64,000 nucleotides of DNA from Aeromonas sp. RU39B (GTDB taxonomy: Bacteria; Pseudomonadota; Gammaproteobacteria; Enterobacterales; Aeromonadaceae): positions 62,001 through 126,000 of the forward strand of contig NZ_FTMJ01000007.1 of the NCBI RefSeq assembly GCF_900156095.1, in the 5' to 3' direction. Positions 47,527-56,418 of the stretch are shown here, piece after piece. Within the stretch, counting starts at the first letter, position 1. Each line of letters starts with the position of its first letter. Made by a program: the position numbers and the translations under genes. Under the pieces are notes generated by a model that was not told the origin of the DNA, made no database searches, and was given only the letters and a program-made list of their open reading frames with translations.

Positions 47527-47814
47527 TTATTGGCTTTCCTTACCAAGTAAATCCAGCAACTCTTGTGGGTCCTGAGTCTTTGCCAGCCCGTCACGCAGCC
47601 GGTTGAAGGCGTTGCAGGCTTCCTGAGGGTATTTGCCAAACGATACAACCCCGGTGTGACTCCAGCCAGCGGCCAGCATGACCTTCTTCTTGAATGCTGT
47701 GCCTTCGGTTCCGCCACCGCCAAGTTGCATCAAGAGCTGTTCCATCTGGAGATGGGGCGGAGGAACGCGGGAAAACGTGGTGAAATCTTCGGGTTTTACT
47801 TCATTAAAGTTCAT
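47527..47814 (-). CDS. Hypothetical protein (95 aa)
   Basis: A 95-residue soluble protein with no signal or membrane segment. It contains LQMEQLLMQLGGGGTEGTAF, VMLAAGWSHTGVVSFG and LRDGLAKTQDPQELLDLLG. The start at 47814 has GAGG five bases upstream and is preferred over the in-frame upstream codon. I do not recognise the family. Codon use is like that of its neighbours. It lies between the RNA cluster and the metalloprotease gene. Confidence 0.7.
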   Translation of the reverse strand: MNFNEVKPEDFTTFSRVPPPHLQMEQLLMQLGGGGTEGTAFKKKVMLAAGWSHTGVVSFGKYPQEACNAFNRLRDGLAKTQDPQELLDLLGKESQ

Positions 47815-47881
47815 GTAGGCCTCGCTATGACGGGTGGACCGATCTTCAAGATAGATCATAGCGACAGAAAGTGGTGGATTC

Positions 47882-48667
47882 CTAAGCAGTCAGATCGACG
47901 GCGCTGGAGGAAGCAGGGGTGACAGCGCTCTGATAACGGTTGGCTATCACCTGATTGCGATTGATCAGATAGGTGTCGAGGGTCCCGCCAGAAAAGGCCT
48001 GGATCTGGCGCTGGCGCAGCATGCCACGGGCCTTGGCCTCTTTCTCGGCAGCCAGACGTGCGACCGAATAGTCCTGGGAAGAGGGTTGCTCGGGCGCCAG
48101 GGCGGCGGCCTGAACAATTTGCATCTTGTCGATGGTGCCATGAGGGTTGTGCGGCACCTCGGAAATATCGATCTCAACTTCACCCGAGGTGGCATATCGC
48201 TGGCGATCCGGCCCACTGGTATAGCTGTAGACCGGCGAGCCAGCATATTGGCCGCCGACACGTTGATGAGCCTGTTCGTGGTCACGAACGTCCTGATCAG
48301 TCTCCTGCAGCTGTTGCAGCTCTTCCTGTTGTTGGGGCGTGTATTGATCATCGCGCTGTTGCTGCGACGACTGCTGCTGGCCTTGTTGGCGGCCGGCATC
48401 AGGATCGATGGCATCAGCCAGATAGCGGGATTGGAGCAGGGATTCATTGCGGTTGTCACGCAGGGTGACGACCGTATCGGCGTTATTGGCAGTGCTTCTG
48501 GTTTTCTCTTTTTGCTGGTCGCTGCCGGTTTCACCACTCGGCGAACCGGCACGTGAATTGGCCGGCTGGGGGATAAACTCAGCTTTACGATTGTCTGCTC
48601 GCGCCGATTCCGTCTGTGGATACAGATGATTGGGAATCAGGTTGGGCAGGGTGACATTGACGTTCAT
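47882..48667 (-). CDS. Putative metalloprotease, SprA-related (CJM1_0395) family
   Basis: A 261-residue protein. The N-terminal half is low-complexity and Gln/Asp rich (DAGRQQGQQQSSQQQRDDQ). The conserved domain at about 115-215 contains DVRDHEQAHQRVGGQYAGSP, with an HExxH-type motif (HEQAH), then YATSGEVEID and HNPHGTIDKMQIVQAAALAP. This is the SprA-related family of putative zinc peptidases. No signal peptide is evident. It starts one base after the stop of the rod-like mini-protein (TGACATG), so the two are translationally coupled. Confidence 0.8.
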   Translation of the reverse strand: MNVNVTLPNLIPNHLYPQTESARADNRKAEFIPQPANSRAGSPSGETGSDQQKEKTRSTANNADTVVTLRDNRNESLLQSRYLADAIDPDAGRQQGQQQSSQQQRDDQYTPQQQEELQQLQETDQDVRDHEQAHQRVGGQYAGSPVYSYTSGPDRQRYATSGEVEIDISEVPHNPHGTIDKMQIVQAAALAPEQPSSQDYSVARLAAEKEAKARGMLRQRQIQAFSGGTLDTYLINRNQVIANRYQSAVTPASSSAVDLTA

Positions 48668-48668
48668 G

Positions 48669-48902
48669 TCACACCCGGATGTCGATCAGGGTCCCCATCA
48701 TGTCACTGGCGGTCTTGATGACCTTGGCATTGGCTTCACCTTGCAGCTCACCGCTTTTCAGGTTGACCAACTCGTCGGTGACATTGACCTTGTCGCCGCT
48801 CGGGGTGTTAAGCCGGGCAATGGCATCAGATGCCTTGTCGACGGTCTGCTCGGCGCGCTGATAGCCGAGCACACCGCTGCTCATGGCGGAATCAATACGC
48901 AT
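48669..48902 (-). CDS. Miniature flagellar rod/hook-like protein (77 aa)
   Basis: A 77-residue protein with AAGGAG seven bases before the ATG. Its N-terminus (MSSGVLGYQRAEQTVDKASD) resembles the D0 helix of rod and hook proteins. Its C-terminus (ELVNLKSGELQGEANAKVIK followed by TASDMMGTLIDIR) resembles the conserved C-terminal helix of FlgE/FlgC/FlgG. The intervening domains are absent. It could pack as the coiled-coil D0 layer of the flagellar axis, or mimic it. It is coupled to the SprA-like protease gene. No other flagellar genes are nearby. Confidence 0.65.
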   Translation of the reverse strand: MRIDSAMSSGVLGYQRAEQTVDKASDAIARLNTPSGDKVNVTDELVNLKSGELQGEANAKVIKTASDMMGTLIDIRV

Positions 48903-48974
48903 GGTGTTTCTCCTTATCCGGATAGATCAATTATCCGTCAGCGATGCCGAGAAATGAAGCGCGATGGTGTTTTT

Positions 48975-49739
48975 TTAGACGATCTCGGTCAGTAGACGCT
49001 GACAAAACTCATCCGGATGGGAAATAAAGGGCGCATGTGACGCCTTCTCGAACAGAATGCTGCGGCTGGCCGGATAGCGCTGATCGAGCAGGGGGATCGT
49101 GGCCTTAGGCACCAACGAGTCCAGTCGGCCATAGATGCGCAGCCAAGGGCCTTGCCAGCGCAGCATCTCATCACGCAAATCGGCGTCGGCCAGAATCTCG
49201 AGCCCGGCCGCCAGTGCCCGTGGATGGGGAGCAGGGCGCTGCGCCAGCCACTCTTTGAGTTGGCGAATATCATCGCGGGCATGTTCACTGCCAAGCGCCT
49301 GAATCGCCAGAAAGCGCTCGATGGTGAGGCTGAAATCATGGCCGAGCATGGCCTGGAAGTTATCGAGCACCTTGGGGGCAATGCCCGGCCATTCGTCACG
49401 GGCAACAAAGCAAGGAGAGCTGGCGAGGGTGACCAGTTGCGCTACTTGGGTCGGGCGGTCGAGAGCAATTTGGCTGGCGACCAGGCCACCAAGCGACCAA
49501 CCCAGCACAGTGGCGTGCTCAGGCATGACTTCGCCAACGCGCTCGGCCAGCCACGGCAGGGTGTAGTCACTGTCCTCTGCGAGCGGTGAGTGGCCAAACC
49601 CAGGCAGATCCACCAGATGCAGCCGAAAGTGTTTTGCCAGCGTTGGGGCAATGCCCTGCCAAACGGCGCTGTTCATTCCCCACCCGTGCAGCAGGACCAG
49701 ATCCGGGCCCGCTCCCATCTGTTCGACGCTAATGCTCAT
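48975..49739 (-). CDS. bioH: Pimeloyl-ACP methyl ester esterase BioH
   Basis: A 254-residue alpha/beta hydrolase with the nucleophile elbow LGWSLGGLVAS, oxyanion loop LLHGWGMNSAVW, acid in GRLDSLVP and catalytic His in KASHAPFISHP. BioH cleaves pimeloyl-ACP methyl ester in biotin synthesis. It is divergent from comF, the same arrangement as bioH-gntX in E. coli. Confidence 0.93.
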   Translation of the reverse strand: MSISVEQMGAGPDLVLLHGWGMNSAVWQGIAPTLAKHFRLHLVDLPGFGHSPLAEDSDYTLPWLAERVGEVMPEHATVLGWSLGGLVASQIALDRPTQVAQLVTLASSPCFVARDEWPGIAPKVLDNFQAMLGHDFSLTIERFLAIQALGSEHARDDIRQLKEWLAQRPAPHPRALAAGLEILADADLRDEMLRWQGPWLRIYGRLDSLVPKATIPLLDQRYPASRSILFEKASHAPFISHPDEFCQRLLTEIV

Positions 49740-49777
49740 CTACACTCATGTCCTGTTGCTGCAAATTCTGGTGCTGC

Positions 49778-50503
49778 ATGGTAAAGGGCTGGATTGACAA
49801 AGCAAAGGGTTGGCTGGGCTCATCGGTCGATTGGACGGGTCATTGTTTGCTCTGTAACCTGCCCAGCCACTGGCCGCTACTGTGTGATGACTGCCGGCTG
49901 GCGCTGCAGCAATCCCAATCGCGCTGTCAGGGATGCGCCGCGCCTCTGCCGCCATGGCTGCCGGATGAGCAGCGGCTCTGTGGTCGCTGTCAGCGGCGCC
50001 CACCGCCTTGGCAGCGATTGCAGGTGGTCGGGGATTACCAAGCGCCTTGGCCCGTGCTGGTGCCGCGCTTTAAATATGCCAGGCAGACTATGCTGGCCCC
50101 GGTTCTGGCCAGGTTGTTGGCCGATCATCTGGATCTGGCTGCGCCACCCGAGGTGATTGTGCCGGTACCTCTGCACTGGTGGCGCCGGCTGCGACGCGGC
50201 TTTAACCAGTCACAGCTATTGGCGGTAGAGCTCAGTGCCCTGACCGGCATCCCGGTGGATGGCCGTTTGCTCAGGCGAATTCGTCATACTCCGCAGCAGG
50301 CCAGCCTCACGGCTGGCGCGCGGCGACGCAACCTGAAAGGTGCATTTGAGGTGGCAGCCCATCGCTATCGTCATGTGGCGCTGCTCGATGACGTGGTCAC
50401 CACCGGTGCCACGGCCGGACAGTTGACCCGTCTGTTACTAAAAAGCGGAGTCGAGCGAGTAGACGTGTGGGCGCTGTGCCGCACCCAGCGCCATCTGAGC
50501 TGA
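49778..50503 (+). CDS. ComF/GntX family phosphoribosyltransferase-like protein
   Basis: About 241 residues: an N-terminal zinc ribbon (CLLCN...CDDC, CQGC...CGRCQ) and a C-terminal PRTase fold with the PRPP loop VALLDDVVTTGATAGQL and RRGFNQSQLLA. ComF is needed for DNA uptake in naturally competent bacteria and acts with DprA, whose gene is also in this window. The start at 49778 is favoured by similarity to GntX; ATG 49748 adds an odd Cys-rich leader (MSCCCKFWCC). No strong ribosome site is seen. Confidence 0.88.
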   Translation: MVKGWIDKAKGWLGSSVDWTGHCLLCNLPSHWPLLCDDCRLALQQSQSRCQGCAAPLPPWLPDEQRLCGRCQRRPPPWQRLQVVGDYQAPWPVLVPRFKYARQTMLAPVLARLLADHLDLAAPPEVIVPVPLHWWRRLRRGFNQSQLLAVELSALTGIPVDGRLLRRIRHTPQQASLTAGARRRNLKGAFEVAAHRYRHVALLDDVVTTGATAGQLTRLLLKSGVERVDVWALCRTQRHLS

Positions 50504-50596
50504 GGGTCACGCTGTGTGATTGCGTTGCTACCCATCACGCAGCAACCGGAGTATCATAAATACCCTAGTCGTTCACTCAGGTTTATGAGGACAGTA

Positions 50597-51175
50597 ATGA
50601 TTACCATCTCCGAAGCCGCACAGGCTCATTTTCGCAAGCTGCTGGAGAAACAACCGGACGGGACCAATATCCGGGTGTTTGTCGTCAACCCCGGTACGCC
50701 CAACGCCGAATGCGGTGTCTCCTACTGCCCGCCTGATGCCGTGGATCCGGATGATCAGCATCTGCCGTTCAGTGGCTTCGATGCCATGATCGACGCGCTG
50801 AGCGCTCCGTTTCTGGAAGAGGCCAGCATCGATTTCGTCACTGACCAGATGGGTTCCCAGCTGACCCTGAAGGCGCCCAACGCCAAGATGCGCAAGGTGA
50901 GTGATGATGCGCCGCTGATCGAGCGTATCGAGTACGTGCTGCTCTCCGAGGTCAACCCCATGCTGGCAGGTCACGGCGGCAAGGTCACCCTGACCGAGCT
51001 GACCGATGATGGCTTTGCCATCCTGCAGTTTGGTGGTGGTTGCAACGGGTGCTCCATGGTCGATTACACCCTTAAAGAAGGGATCGAGAAGCAGTTGCTT
51101 GAGAAATTCCCGGGCGAGCTCAAGGGTGTCAAGGATGCCACTGAGCACTCGCGTGGCGAACACTCCTACTACTGA
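50597..51175 (+). CDS. nfuA: Fe-S biogenesis protein NfuA
   Basis: A 192-residue protein with an A-type-like N-terminal domain and a C-terminal Nfu domain with the CxxC ligands in [19 protein letters not shown]. NfuA carries 4Fe-4S clusters to targets under stress or iron limitation. GAGGA lies six bases before ATG 50597. The order bioH-comF-nfuA is conserved with E. coli. Confidence 0.95.
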   Translation: MITISEAAQAHFRKLLEKQPDGTNIRVFVVNPGTPNAECGVSYCPPDAVDPDDQHLPFSGFDAMIDALSAPFLEEASIDFVTDQMGSQLTLKAPNAKMRKVSDDAPLIERIEYVLLSEVNPMLAGHGGKVTLTELTDDGFAILQFGGGCNGCSMVDYTLKEGIEKQLLEKFPGELKGVKDATEHSRGEHSYY

Positions 51176-51189
51176 TCGGCGATTCAAAC

Positions 51190-51219
51190 AAAAGGCCCCG
51201 CCAGTTGGTGGGGCCTTTT
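51190..51219. terminator. Bidirectional terminator between nfuA and gpsA
   Basis: A 13-bp stem formed by 51190-51202 and 51207-51219 (core AAAAGGCCCC/GGGGCCTTTT) with an AGTT loop between convergent genes. Confidence 0.9.
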
Positions 51220-51237
51220 ACATGGTGCAGAAAGACT

Positions 51238-52242
51238 TTATTCGTCTTTCTTGTCGCGCGAGAGCAGGGCGATAGCGGCCTCTTTCGGGTTTTTACCCTC
51301 ATACAGCACCTTGTAGATCTGCTCGCAGATCGGCATCTCGACGCCACAGCGGGCCGCCAGCAGATGTACTTCCTTGGTGTTGCGATAGCCTTCCACCACC
51401 TGACCAATCTCGTCCATTGCCTGCTGGGTGCCTTTGCCAGCGCCCAGCGCCAGGCCGAAACGGCGGTTGCGTGACTGGTTGTCGGTACAGGTGAGCACCA
51501 GATCGCCCAGTCCGGCCATTCCCATAAAGGTCTTGGCATCGGCGCCGAGCGCGACGCCAAGGCGTTGCATCTCGACCAGACCACGGGTGATCAGAGCCGT
51601 ACGGGCGTTGGCACCAAAACCCAGACCATCGGAGAGACCAGCACCGATGGCGATGACGTTCTTCACCGCGCCGCCTAACTGCAGCCCGACAAAATCCGGG
51701 TTGGTATAGACGCGGAACGAGCGGCCGCAGTGCAGCAGATGTGACAGATCTTCGGCAAATGCCGGATCGGTCGATGCGACGGAAATAGCCGTTGGCATAC
51801 CGGCAGCCAGCTCGCGGGCGAAGGTCGGACCGGAGATGACCGCCAGCGGCATTGCCTCACCCAGCACTTCTCTGGCGACCTCTTGCAGCAGGCGGCCACT
51901 GTCAGGCTCGAGCCCCTTGGTGGCCCAGGCAATCCGGCTGTCGGGGCGCAAGAATGGCTTGACCCGGGTCAGCACGTCGCCAAATACATGGCTCGGTACG
52001 ACCAGCAGCAGCACGGGGGCGGCTTGTACGGCCTCGTGCAGATCGGCTGTCAGCAGCAGTGAGTCAGGGAAGGGGACATCCGGCAGGAATGCCTTGTTGC
52101 AGTGGTCTTGTGTCAGCTCTGCCACGTGGGCGGCATCGTGGCCCCAAAGCAGGGTTGGATGGCCGTTACGGGCCAGAGAAATGGCAAGGGCGGAGCCATA
52201 AGACCCCGCCCCCAAGACCGAAATCGCAGCCTTGTCACTCAT
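51238..52242 (-). CDS. gpsA: sn-Glycerol-3-phosphate dehydrogenase (NAD(P)+) GpsA
   Basis: A 334-residue enzyme with [14 protein letters not shown], catalytic Lys in [12 protein letters not shown] and [20 protein letters not shown], and [20 protein letters not shown]. It makes glycerol-3-phosphate for phospholipids. ATG 52242 is one base after the secB stop, so the genes are coupled as in E. coli. Confidence 0.95.
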   Translation of the reverse strand: MSDKAAISVLGAGSYGSALAISLARNGHPTLLWGHDAAHVAELTQDHCNKAFLPDVPFPDSLLLTADLHEAVQAAPVLLLVVPSHVFGDVLTRVKPFLRPDSRIAWATKGLEPDSGRLLQEVAREVLGEAMPLAVISGPTFARELAAGMPTAISVASTDPAFAEDLSHLLHCGRSFRVYTNPDFVGLQLGGAVKNVIAIGAGLSDGLGFGANARTALITRGLVEMQRLGVALGADAKTFMGMAGLGDLVLTCTDNQSRNRRFGLALGAGKGTQQAMDEIGQVVEGYRNTKEVHLLAARCGVEMPICEQIYKVLYEGKNPKEAAIALLSRDKKDE

Positions 52243-52243
52243 T

Positions 52244-52714
52244 TCAGGCTTCCGCGGTGGCCTGTTGTGCCTGCAGTTGAGCCACGTGTTGAGCGAACAG
52301 CGCGTCAAAGTTGACCGGCGCCAGGTTCAGCTGCGGGAAGGAACCACGGTTAACCAGCGCAGCCACGGTTTCGCGGGCATACGGGAACAGGATGTTCGGG
52401 CAGAAGGCGGCCAGGCAGTGAGCCAGTTGGGCTTCCGGCATGTTGCCGATGGTGAAGATACCGGCCTGATGCACTTCGCACAGGAAGGCGGTGTCTTCAC
52501 CCAGCTTGCAGGTGACAGTCACGGTCAGCACGACTTCATAGATGCTTTCAGCCAGCAGGTTAGTCTTGGTGTCCATGTCCAGGCTGATTTCCGGCTGCCA
52601 CTCCCGCTGGAACACGTGCGGGGTGTTCGGTGCTTCGAAGGAGACGTCCTTGATGTAGACGCGCTGGATGTTGAATTCGGGTTGGACTTCCTGATTGTTG
52701 ATTGCTTCAGCCAT
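52244..52714 (-). CDS. secB: Protein-export chaperone SecB
   Basis: A 156-residue acidic protein with [31 protein letters not shown] and [20 protein letters not shown], the SecB consensus. It holds precursors unfolded for SecA. It lies between the rhodanese gene and gpsA as in E. coli. Confidence 0.95.
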   Translation of the reverse strand: MAEAINNQEVQPEFNIQRVYIKDVSFEAPNTPHVFQREWQPEISLDMDTKTNLLAESIYEVVLTVTVTCKLGEDTAFLCEVHQAGIFTIGNMPEAQLAHCLAAFCPNILFPYARETVAALVNRGSFPQLNLAPVNFDALFAQHVAQLQAQQATAEA

Positions 52715-52765
52715 TTACTTGATTCCTTTGATGAGCGATACGGGGCGACAGCCCTGTCTTCGTAT

Positions 52766-53197
52766 TTAGCGCTTCTTGGTGACCGGCAGATTGTCGGCGC
52801 GCCACTGGGCCATGCCGCCAGCCAGAATGTATACCTGCTTGAAGCCGTGCTTGTTCAGGGTACGCGCAGCCGCACCTGCTCTCATGCCGGTTTCGCAGAC
52901 CACGATGATGGGGTCTTCCTTGTGCTTGTCGACCTGACCGAGATTGTTGCTGTCGATGTCGCTCTGGATGATGTTGTGGGCGCCAGCCAGATGGCCACGA
53001 CCAAATTCATCCAGGGTACGGACATCAACGACAACAGCATTTTCGCGGTTGATCAGCATGGTAGCGCCGTGGTTGTTGACGCTCTTGATGGGGGAGAAAG
53101 CCGAGCGCACCGTGGTGTAGATCAGGGTGCCGGCAAGACCGAACCAGGCTGCAGTCAGCAGCGGGTTGCGGGTCGCAAAATCCAGATACTCTTGCAT
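52766..53197 (-). CDS. Membrane-anchored rhodanese-like protein (YibN-like)
   Basis: A 143-residue protein with one N-terminal helix (about 12-30) and a rhodanese domain: VVVDVRTLDEFGRGHLAGAH and active-site Cys in VVCETGMRAGAAA. YibN-type proteins precede secB and interact with the Sec machinery in E. coli. AGGAAAG precedes ATG 53197. Sulfurtransferase activity is possible but unproven. Confidence 0.88.
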   Translation of the reverse strand: MQEYLDFATRNPLLTAAWFGLAGTLIYTTVRSAFSPIKSVNNHGATMLINRENAVVVDVRTLDEFGRGHLAGAHNIIQSDIDSNNLGQVDKHKEDPIIVVCETGMRAGAAARTLNKHGFKQVYILAGGMAQWRADNLPVTKKR

Positions 53198-53409
53198 CTT
53201 TCCTACAATCCAAAACCAAATTCGTGACAAGGGCCCGAGTATACATGGGGCAGTTGAGAAGATCAGCCTTCATTCTGGCAAAGCGGGAGCGGGCTCTCAG
53301 CGCGCTGTGCCGGGGGCTGGCGGATCAGGTGACTATTTCGGCGGATGTAGTAATATTACGCTAGTTTCGTTTCCCCATAATTGATATCAATCCGAGAGGA
53401 CATAGTCTT

Positions 53410-54939
53410 ATGTCAACAGCCAAGAAACCCCTGGTCCTGATCATCATGGACGGCTGGGGTTACAGCGAAAAGACCGAGTTCAACGCTGTGGCCGCCGCCA
53501 AGAAGCCGAACCTCGAGCGTCTTGCCCGTGACTACACCAGCACCCTGATCTCCGGCTCCGGCCTGGATGTGGGTCTGCCCGACGGTCAGATGGGTAACTC
53601 CGAAGTGGGTCACGTCAACATCGGTGCCGGTCGCATCGTGTATCAAGAGCTGACCCGCATCTCCAAGGACATCCAAGACGGTCCTTTCTTTGAGAACGTC
53701 GAGCTGGCCAAGGCTGTTGATTCTGCCGTGACCAACGGCAAGGCCGTGCACATCATGGGCCTGATGTCTCCGGGTGGCGTACACAGCCACGAAGAGCACA
53801 TCATGGGCATGATCGAGATGGCTGCCAAGCGTGGCGCCGAGAAGATCTACTTCCACGCCTTCCTGGATGGCCGTGACGTACCGCCGCGCTCTGCCCAAGG
53901 CTCCATCGAGCTGTTCGATGCCCTGTTTGCCAAACTTGGCAAGGGTCGCTTCGCCTCCATGATTGGCCGTTACTACTCCATGGACCGTGACAACCGCTGG
54001 GATCGCGTACAACAGGCTTATGACCTGATGACCCAGGGTAAGGCCGAGTTCACCGCCGAAAGCGCCACCGAAGCGCTGGCTGCTGCCTATGCGCGTGACG
54101 AGAACGACGAGTTCGTCAAAGCCACCCGTATCGGTGAAGCCGCCCCTATGGTTGATGGCGATGCCCTGATTTTCATGAACTTCCGTGCCGACCGCGCCCG
54201 TGAAATCACCCGCGCCTTCGTCGATACCGACTTCACCGGTTTCGCCCGCGAAGCGACTCCGGCCCTGAACTTCGTGATGCTCACCGAGTACGCCGCCGAC
54301 ATCAAGACCGCCTGTGCCTACCCGCCGACTGCTCTGGTTAACACCCTGGGCGAGTGGCTGGCCAAGCAGGGCAAGACCCAGCTGCGCATCTCCGAAACCG
54401 AGAAGTATGCTCACGTCACCTTCTTCTTCAACGGTGGTGAAGAGTCCTGCTTCGTGGGTGAAGATCGCGAAATCGTGGCCAGCCCGAAGGTTGCTACTTA
54501 CGATCTGCAGCCGGAAATGAGCTCTGGCGAGCTGACCGACAAGCTGGTTGCTGCCATCAAGAGCGGCAAGTACGACGTCATCATCTGTAACTACCCGAAC
54601 GGCGACATGGTTGGCCACACCGGTGTGTTCGATGCGGCCGTCAAGGCGTGTGAAGCGGTTGACCACTGCATCGGTCGCGTCACTGACGCGCTGGCCGAAG
54701 TGGGTGGCGAGTGCCTGATCACTGCCGACCACGGTAACGCCGAGAAGATGATGGATGAAGAGACCGGTCAAGCGCACACCGCTCACACCAATCTGCCGGT
54801 TCCGCTCATCTACTTCGGTCGCAAGGCTGAAATGGCTGAAGGTGGCAAGCTCTCTGATCTGGCTCCGACCATGCTGACCCTGATGGGTCTGCCGGTACCG
54901 CCGGAAATGACTGGTAAGCCCCTGGTGAATTTGAAATAA
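53410..54939 (+). CDS. gpmI: 2,3-bisphosphoglycerate-independent phosphoglycerate mutase
   Basis: A 509-residue Mn-dependent mutase: metal Asp in IMDGWGYSE, catalytic Ser in [26 protein letters not shown], and metal ligands in [12 protein letters not shown] and [10 protein letters not shown]. It interconverts 3- and 2-phosphoglycerate. Codon use is strongly biased to preferred codons, as expected for a highly expressed glycolytic gene. envC starts nine bases downstream. Confidence 0.96.
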   Translation: MSTAKKPLVLIIMDGWGYSEKTEFNAVAAAKKPNLERLARDYTSTLISGSGLDVGLPDGQMGNSEVGHVNIGAGRIVYQELTRISKDIQDGPFFENVELAKAVDSAVTNGKAVHIMGLMSPGGVHSHEEHIMGMIEMAAKRGAEKIYFHAFLDGRDVPPRSAQGSIELFDALFAKLGKGRFASMIGRYYSMDRDNRWDRVQQAYDLMTQGKAEFTAESATEALAAAYARDENDEFVKATRIGEAAPMVDGDALIFMNFRADRAREITRAFVDTDFTGFAREATPALNFVMLTEYAADIKTACAYPPTALVNTLGEWLAKQGKTQLRISETEKYAHVTFFFNGGEESCFVGEDREIVASPKVATYDLQPEMSSGELTDKLVAAIKSGKYDVIICNYPNGDMVGHTGVFDAAVKACEAVDHCIGRVTDALAEVGGECLITADHGNAEKMMDEETGQAHTAHTNLPVPLIYFGRKAEMAEGGKLSDLAPTMLTLMGLPVPPEMTGKPLVNLK

Positions 54940-54948
54940 TTCCGCCCC

Positions 54949-56241
54949 ATGCGGGGACGGACACTGATTTCAAGATACCTCTGTCGCGTCGGCCTCTTGG
55001 CCGGCGCGCTGTTTTATTGCCTCACTACCACGGCTGCGCCAGCCCCCACCGCCGACCTTGGCAAGGTGCAAGGGCAGATCAAAGAGCAGCAGAAAACCGT
55101 CAAACTGGGTAAGCAGGAGCTGGCCAAACTGGCCGAACAGCTGCGCAGTGATGAGCAGGCGGTCTCCAGTGCTGCCGCCAAACTCAGTGATACCCAAACC
55201 CAGCTCAAACAAAGTGAAGCCCGCATCCAGACCCTCACCCGTGAAAAGCAGGAGCTGGAGCGTCAGGCCACGCGCCAGAAGGCGATGCTGGCCAGACAGG
55301 CCCAAAGTGCCTTTATATCGGGTGAACACGATTACCTTAAAATGCTGCTAAATCAGCAAGATCCCAACCGTATCAGCCGTACTCTCGATTTTTACGCCTA
55401 CTTCAACAAGGCGCGTATTGAATCCATCGAAGCCCTGCGCACGACCCAGCAGAAGATCACCGCTAACCAGAAGGCGAGTGAAGAGATGCTCGCCCGGCAG
55501 CAGGCGCTGCTCGATGACCAGAAACAGCAGCACCAAAGCCTGCTGGCCAGTCAGCAATCCCGCGAGAAGACCCGTCAGCAGTTGCAGCAGGATGTGCAGA
55601 GCGACGAAGCCAAGCTGGGCAGGCTGCTTAAGGCCGAGCAGAAGCTGAAAGCGCGTCTCGAAGAGTTGCGTCGCCAGCAGGAAGAGGCTGAGCGCCGCGA
55701 ACAGGAGCGTCTGGCCAGGATCAAGGCCGAGAAGGAGCGGCTGCGCAAACAGGCCGAGCATGCCAAGCAGGATGAGGCGCGCGAGCTGGCCCGCCAGCAG
55801 AAACAACTGGATCAGGAAGAGACCGCCACCCGCCGTTACAGCTCGGGGCTAAGCACCAGTGCCCGTCTCAATTGGCCGGTGCAAGGGCCCATTCTTATCT
55901 CTTATGGCACCCGCCGCACTGCCGAGCTCAAGTGGAAGGGCACGCTGATCGGTGCCGCTGAAGGGGCTCAGGTCAAGGCGGTTGCGCCCGGCAAGGTGGT
56001 CTATGCCGACTGGCTGGATGGTTTTGGCATGTTGCTGGTCATCGATCACGGCAAGGGCTACATGAGCCTGTATGGCCACAACCAGTCGTTGCTGCGTAAG
56101 GTGGGTCAGAAGGTTGAACAGGGTGAGCCGGTGGCACTGGTCGGTAACAGCGGTGGCCAGGATCAGACCGGACTTTACTTCGAGATTCGCTATCAGGGTG
56201 AAGCCATCAATCCGGCCAAGTGGCTGGCGCGCGGCGGTTAG
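54949..56241 (+). CDS. envC: Murein hydrolase activator EnvC
   Basis: A 430-residue exported protein: signal peptide to about TTTAAPA (residue 30), long coiled coil rich in Gln/Lys/Glu (about 35-290), and a LytM domain (about 305-428). The LytM domain is degenerate: the usual LHFE of active peptidases is LYFE (TGLYFEIRYQG). Like EnvC it should therefore activate amidases AmiA/AmiB at the septum rather than cut itself. It is cotranscribed with gpmI as in E. coli. Confidence 0.94.
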   Translation: MRGRTLISRYLCRVGLLAGALFYCLTTTAAPAPTADLGKVQGQIKEQQKTVKLGKQELAKLAEQLRSDEQAVSSAAAKLSDTQTQLKQSEARIQTLTREKQELERQATRQKAMLARQAQSAFISGEHDYLKMLLNQQDPNRISRTLDFYAYFNKARIESIEALRTTQQKITANQKASEEMLARQQALLDDQKQQHQSLLASQQSREKTRQQLQQDVQSDEAKLGRLLKAEQKLKARLEELRRQQEEAERREQERLARIKAEKERLRKQAEHAKQDEARELARQQKQLDQEETATRRYSSGLSTSARLNWPVQGPILISYGTRRTAELKWKGTLIGAAEGAQVKAVAPGKVVYADWLDGFGMLLVIDHGKGYMSLYGHNQSLLRKVGQKVEQGEPVALVGNSGGQDQTGLYFEIRYQGEAINPAKWLARGG

Positions 56242-56303
56242 TTGCCCGATCTTGGTGCTTCGCCTTCTAGTGGGGCACCAAAATGACTCAATGCTTTCTA
56301 CTG

Positions 56304-56325
56304 GGGCCCATTTTAGGGCCCTTTT
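56304..56325 (+). terminator. Terminator of gpmI-envC
   Basis: GGGCCC-ATTTTA-GGGCCC (56304-56321) followed by TTTT. A larger TTGGTGC/GCACCAA hairpin precedes it in the same gap. Confidence 0.6.
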
Positions 56326-56328
56326 CCA

Positions 56329-56344
56329 TGGCACGACTCCTGCT
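56329..56344 (+). promoter_or_regulatory. Sigma54 promoter of amt
   Basis: TGGCACGACTCCTGCT matches TGGCAC-N5-TTGCW with one mismatch and the exact 12-base GG-to-GC spacing. It is 75 bases before the amt start, as expected for a nitrogen-regulated ammonium transporter. Confidence 0.7.
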
Positions 56345-56418
56345 GTGCTGGCCCCTTGCCGTTGCTGCTCACCTCGATGTGGGTAGCAGATAACAACAAA
56401 TGGAATGAGGGACACACA

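Noticed and set aside
52232-53227. A 331-codon plus-strand open frame
   Set aside because: It crosses secB and the rhodanese gene on the other strand and has no ribosome site or domain.
53413-54786. A 457-codon open frame on the minus strand
   Set aside because: It is the antisense shadow of gpmI, whose strong codon bias leaves the opposite strand open. The product has no recognisable domain.
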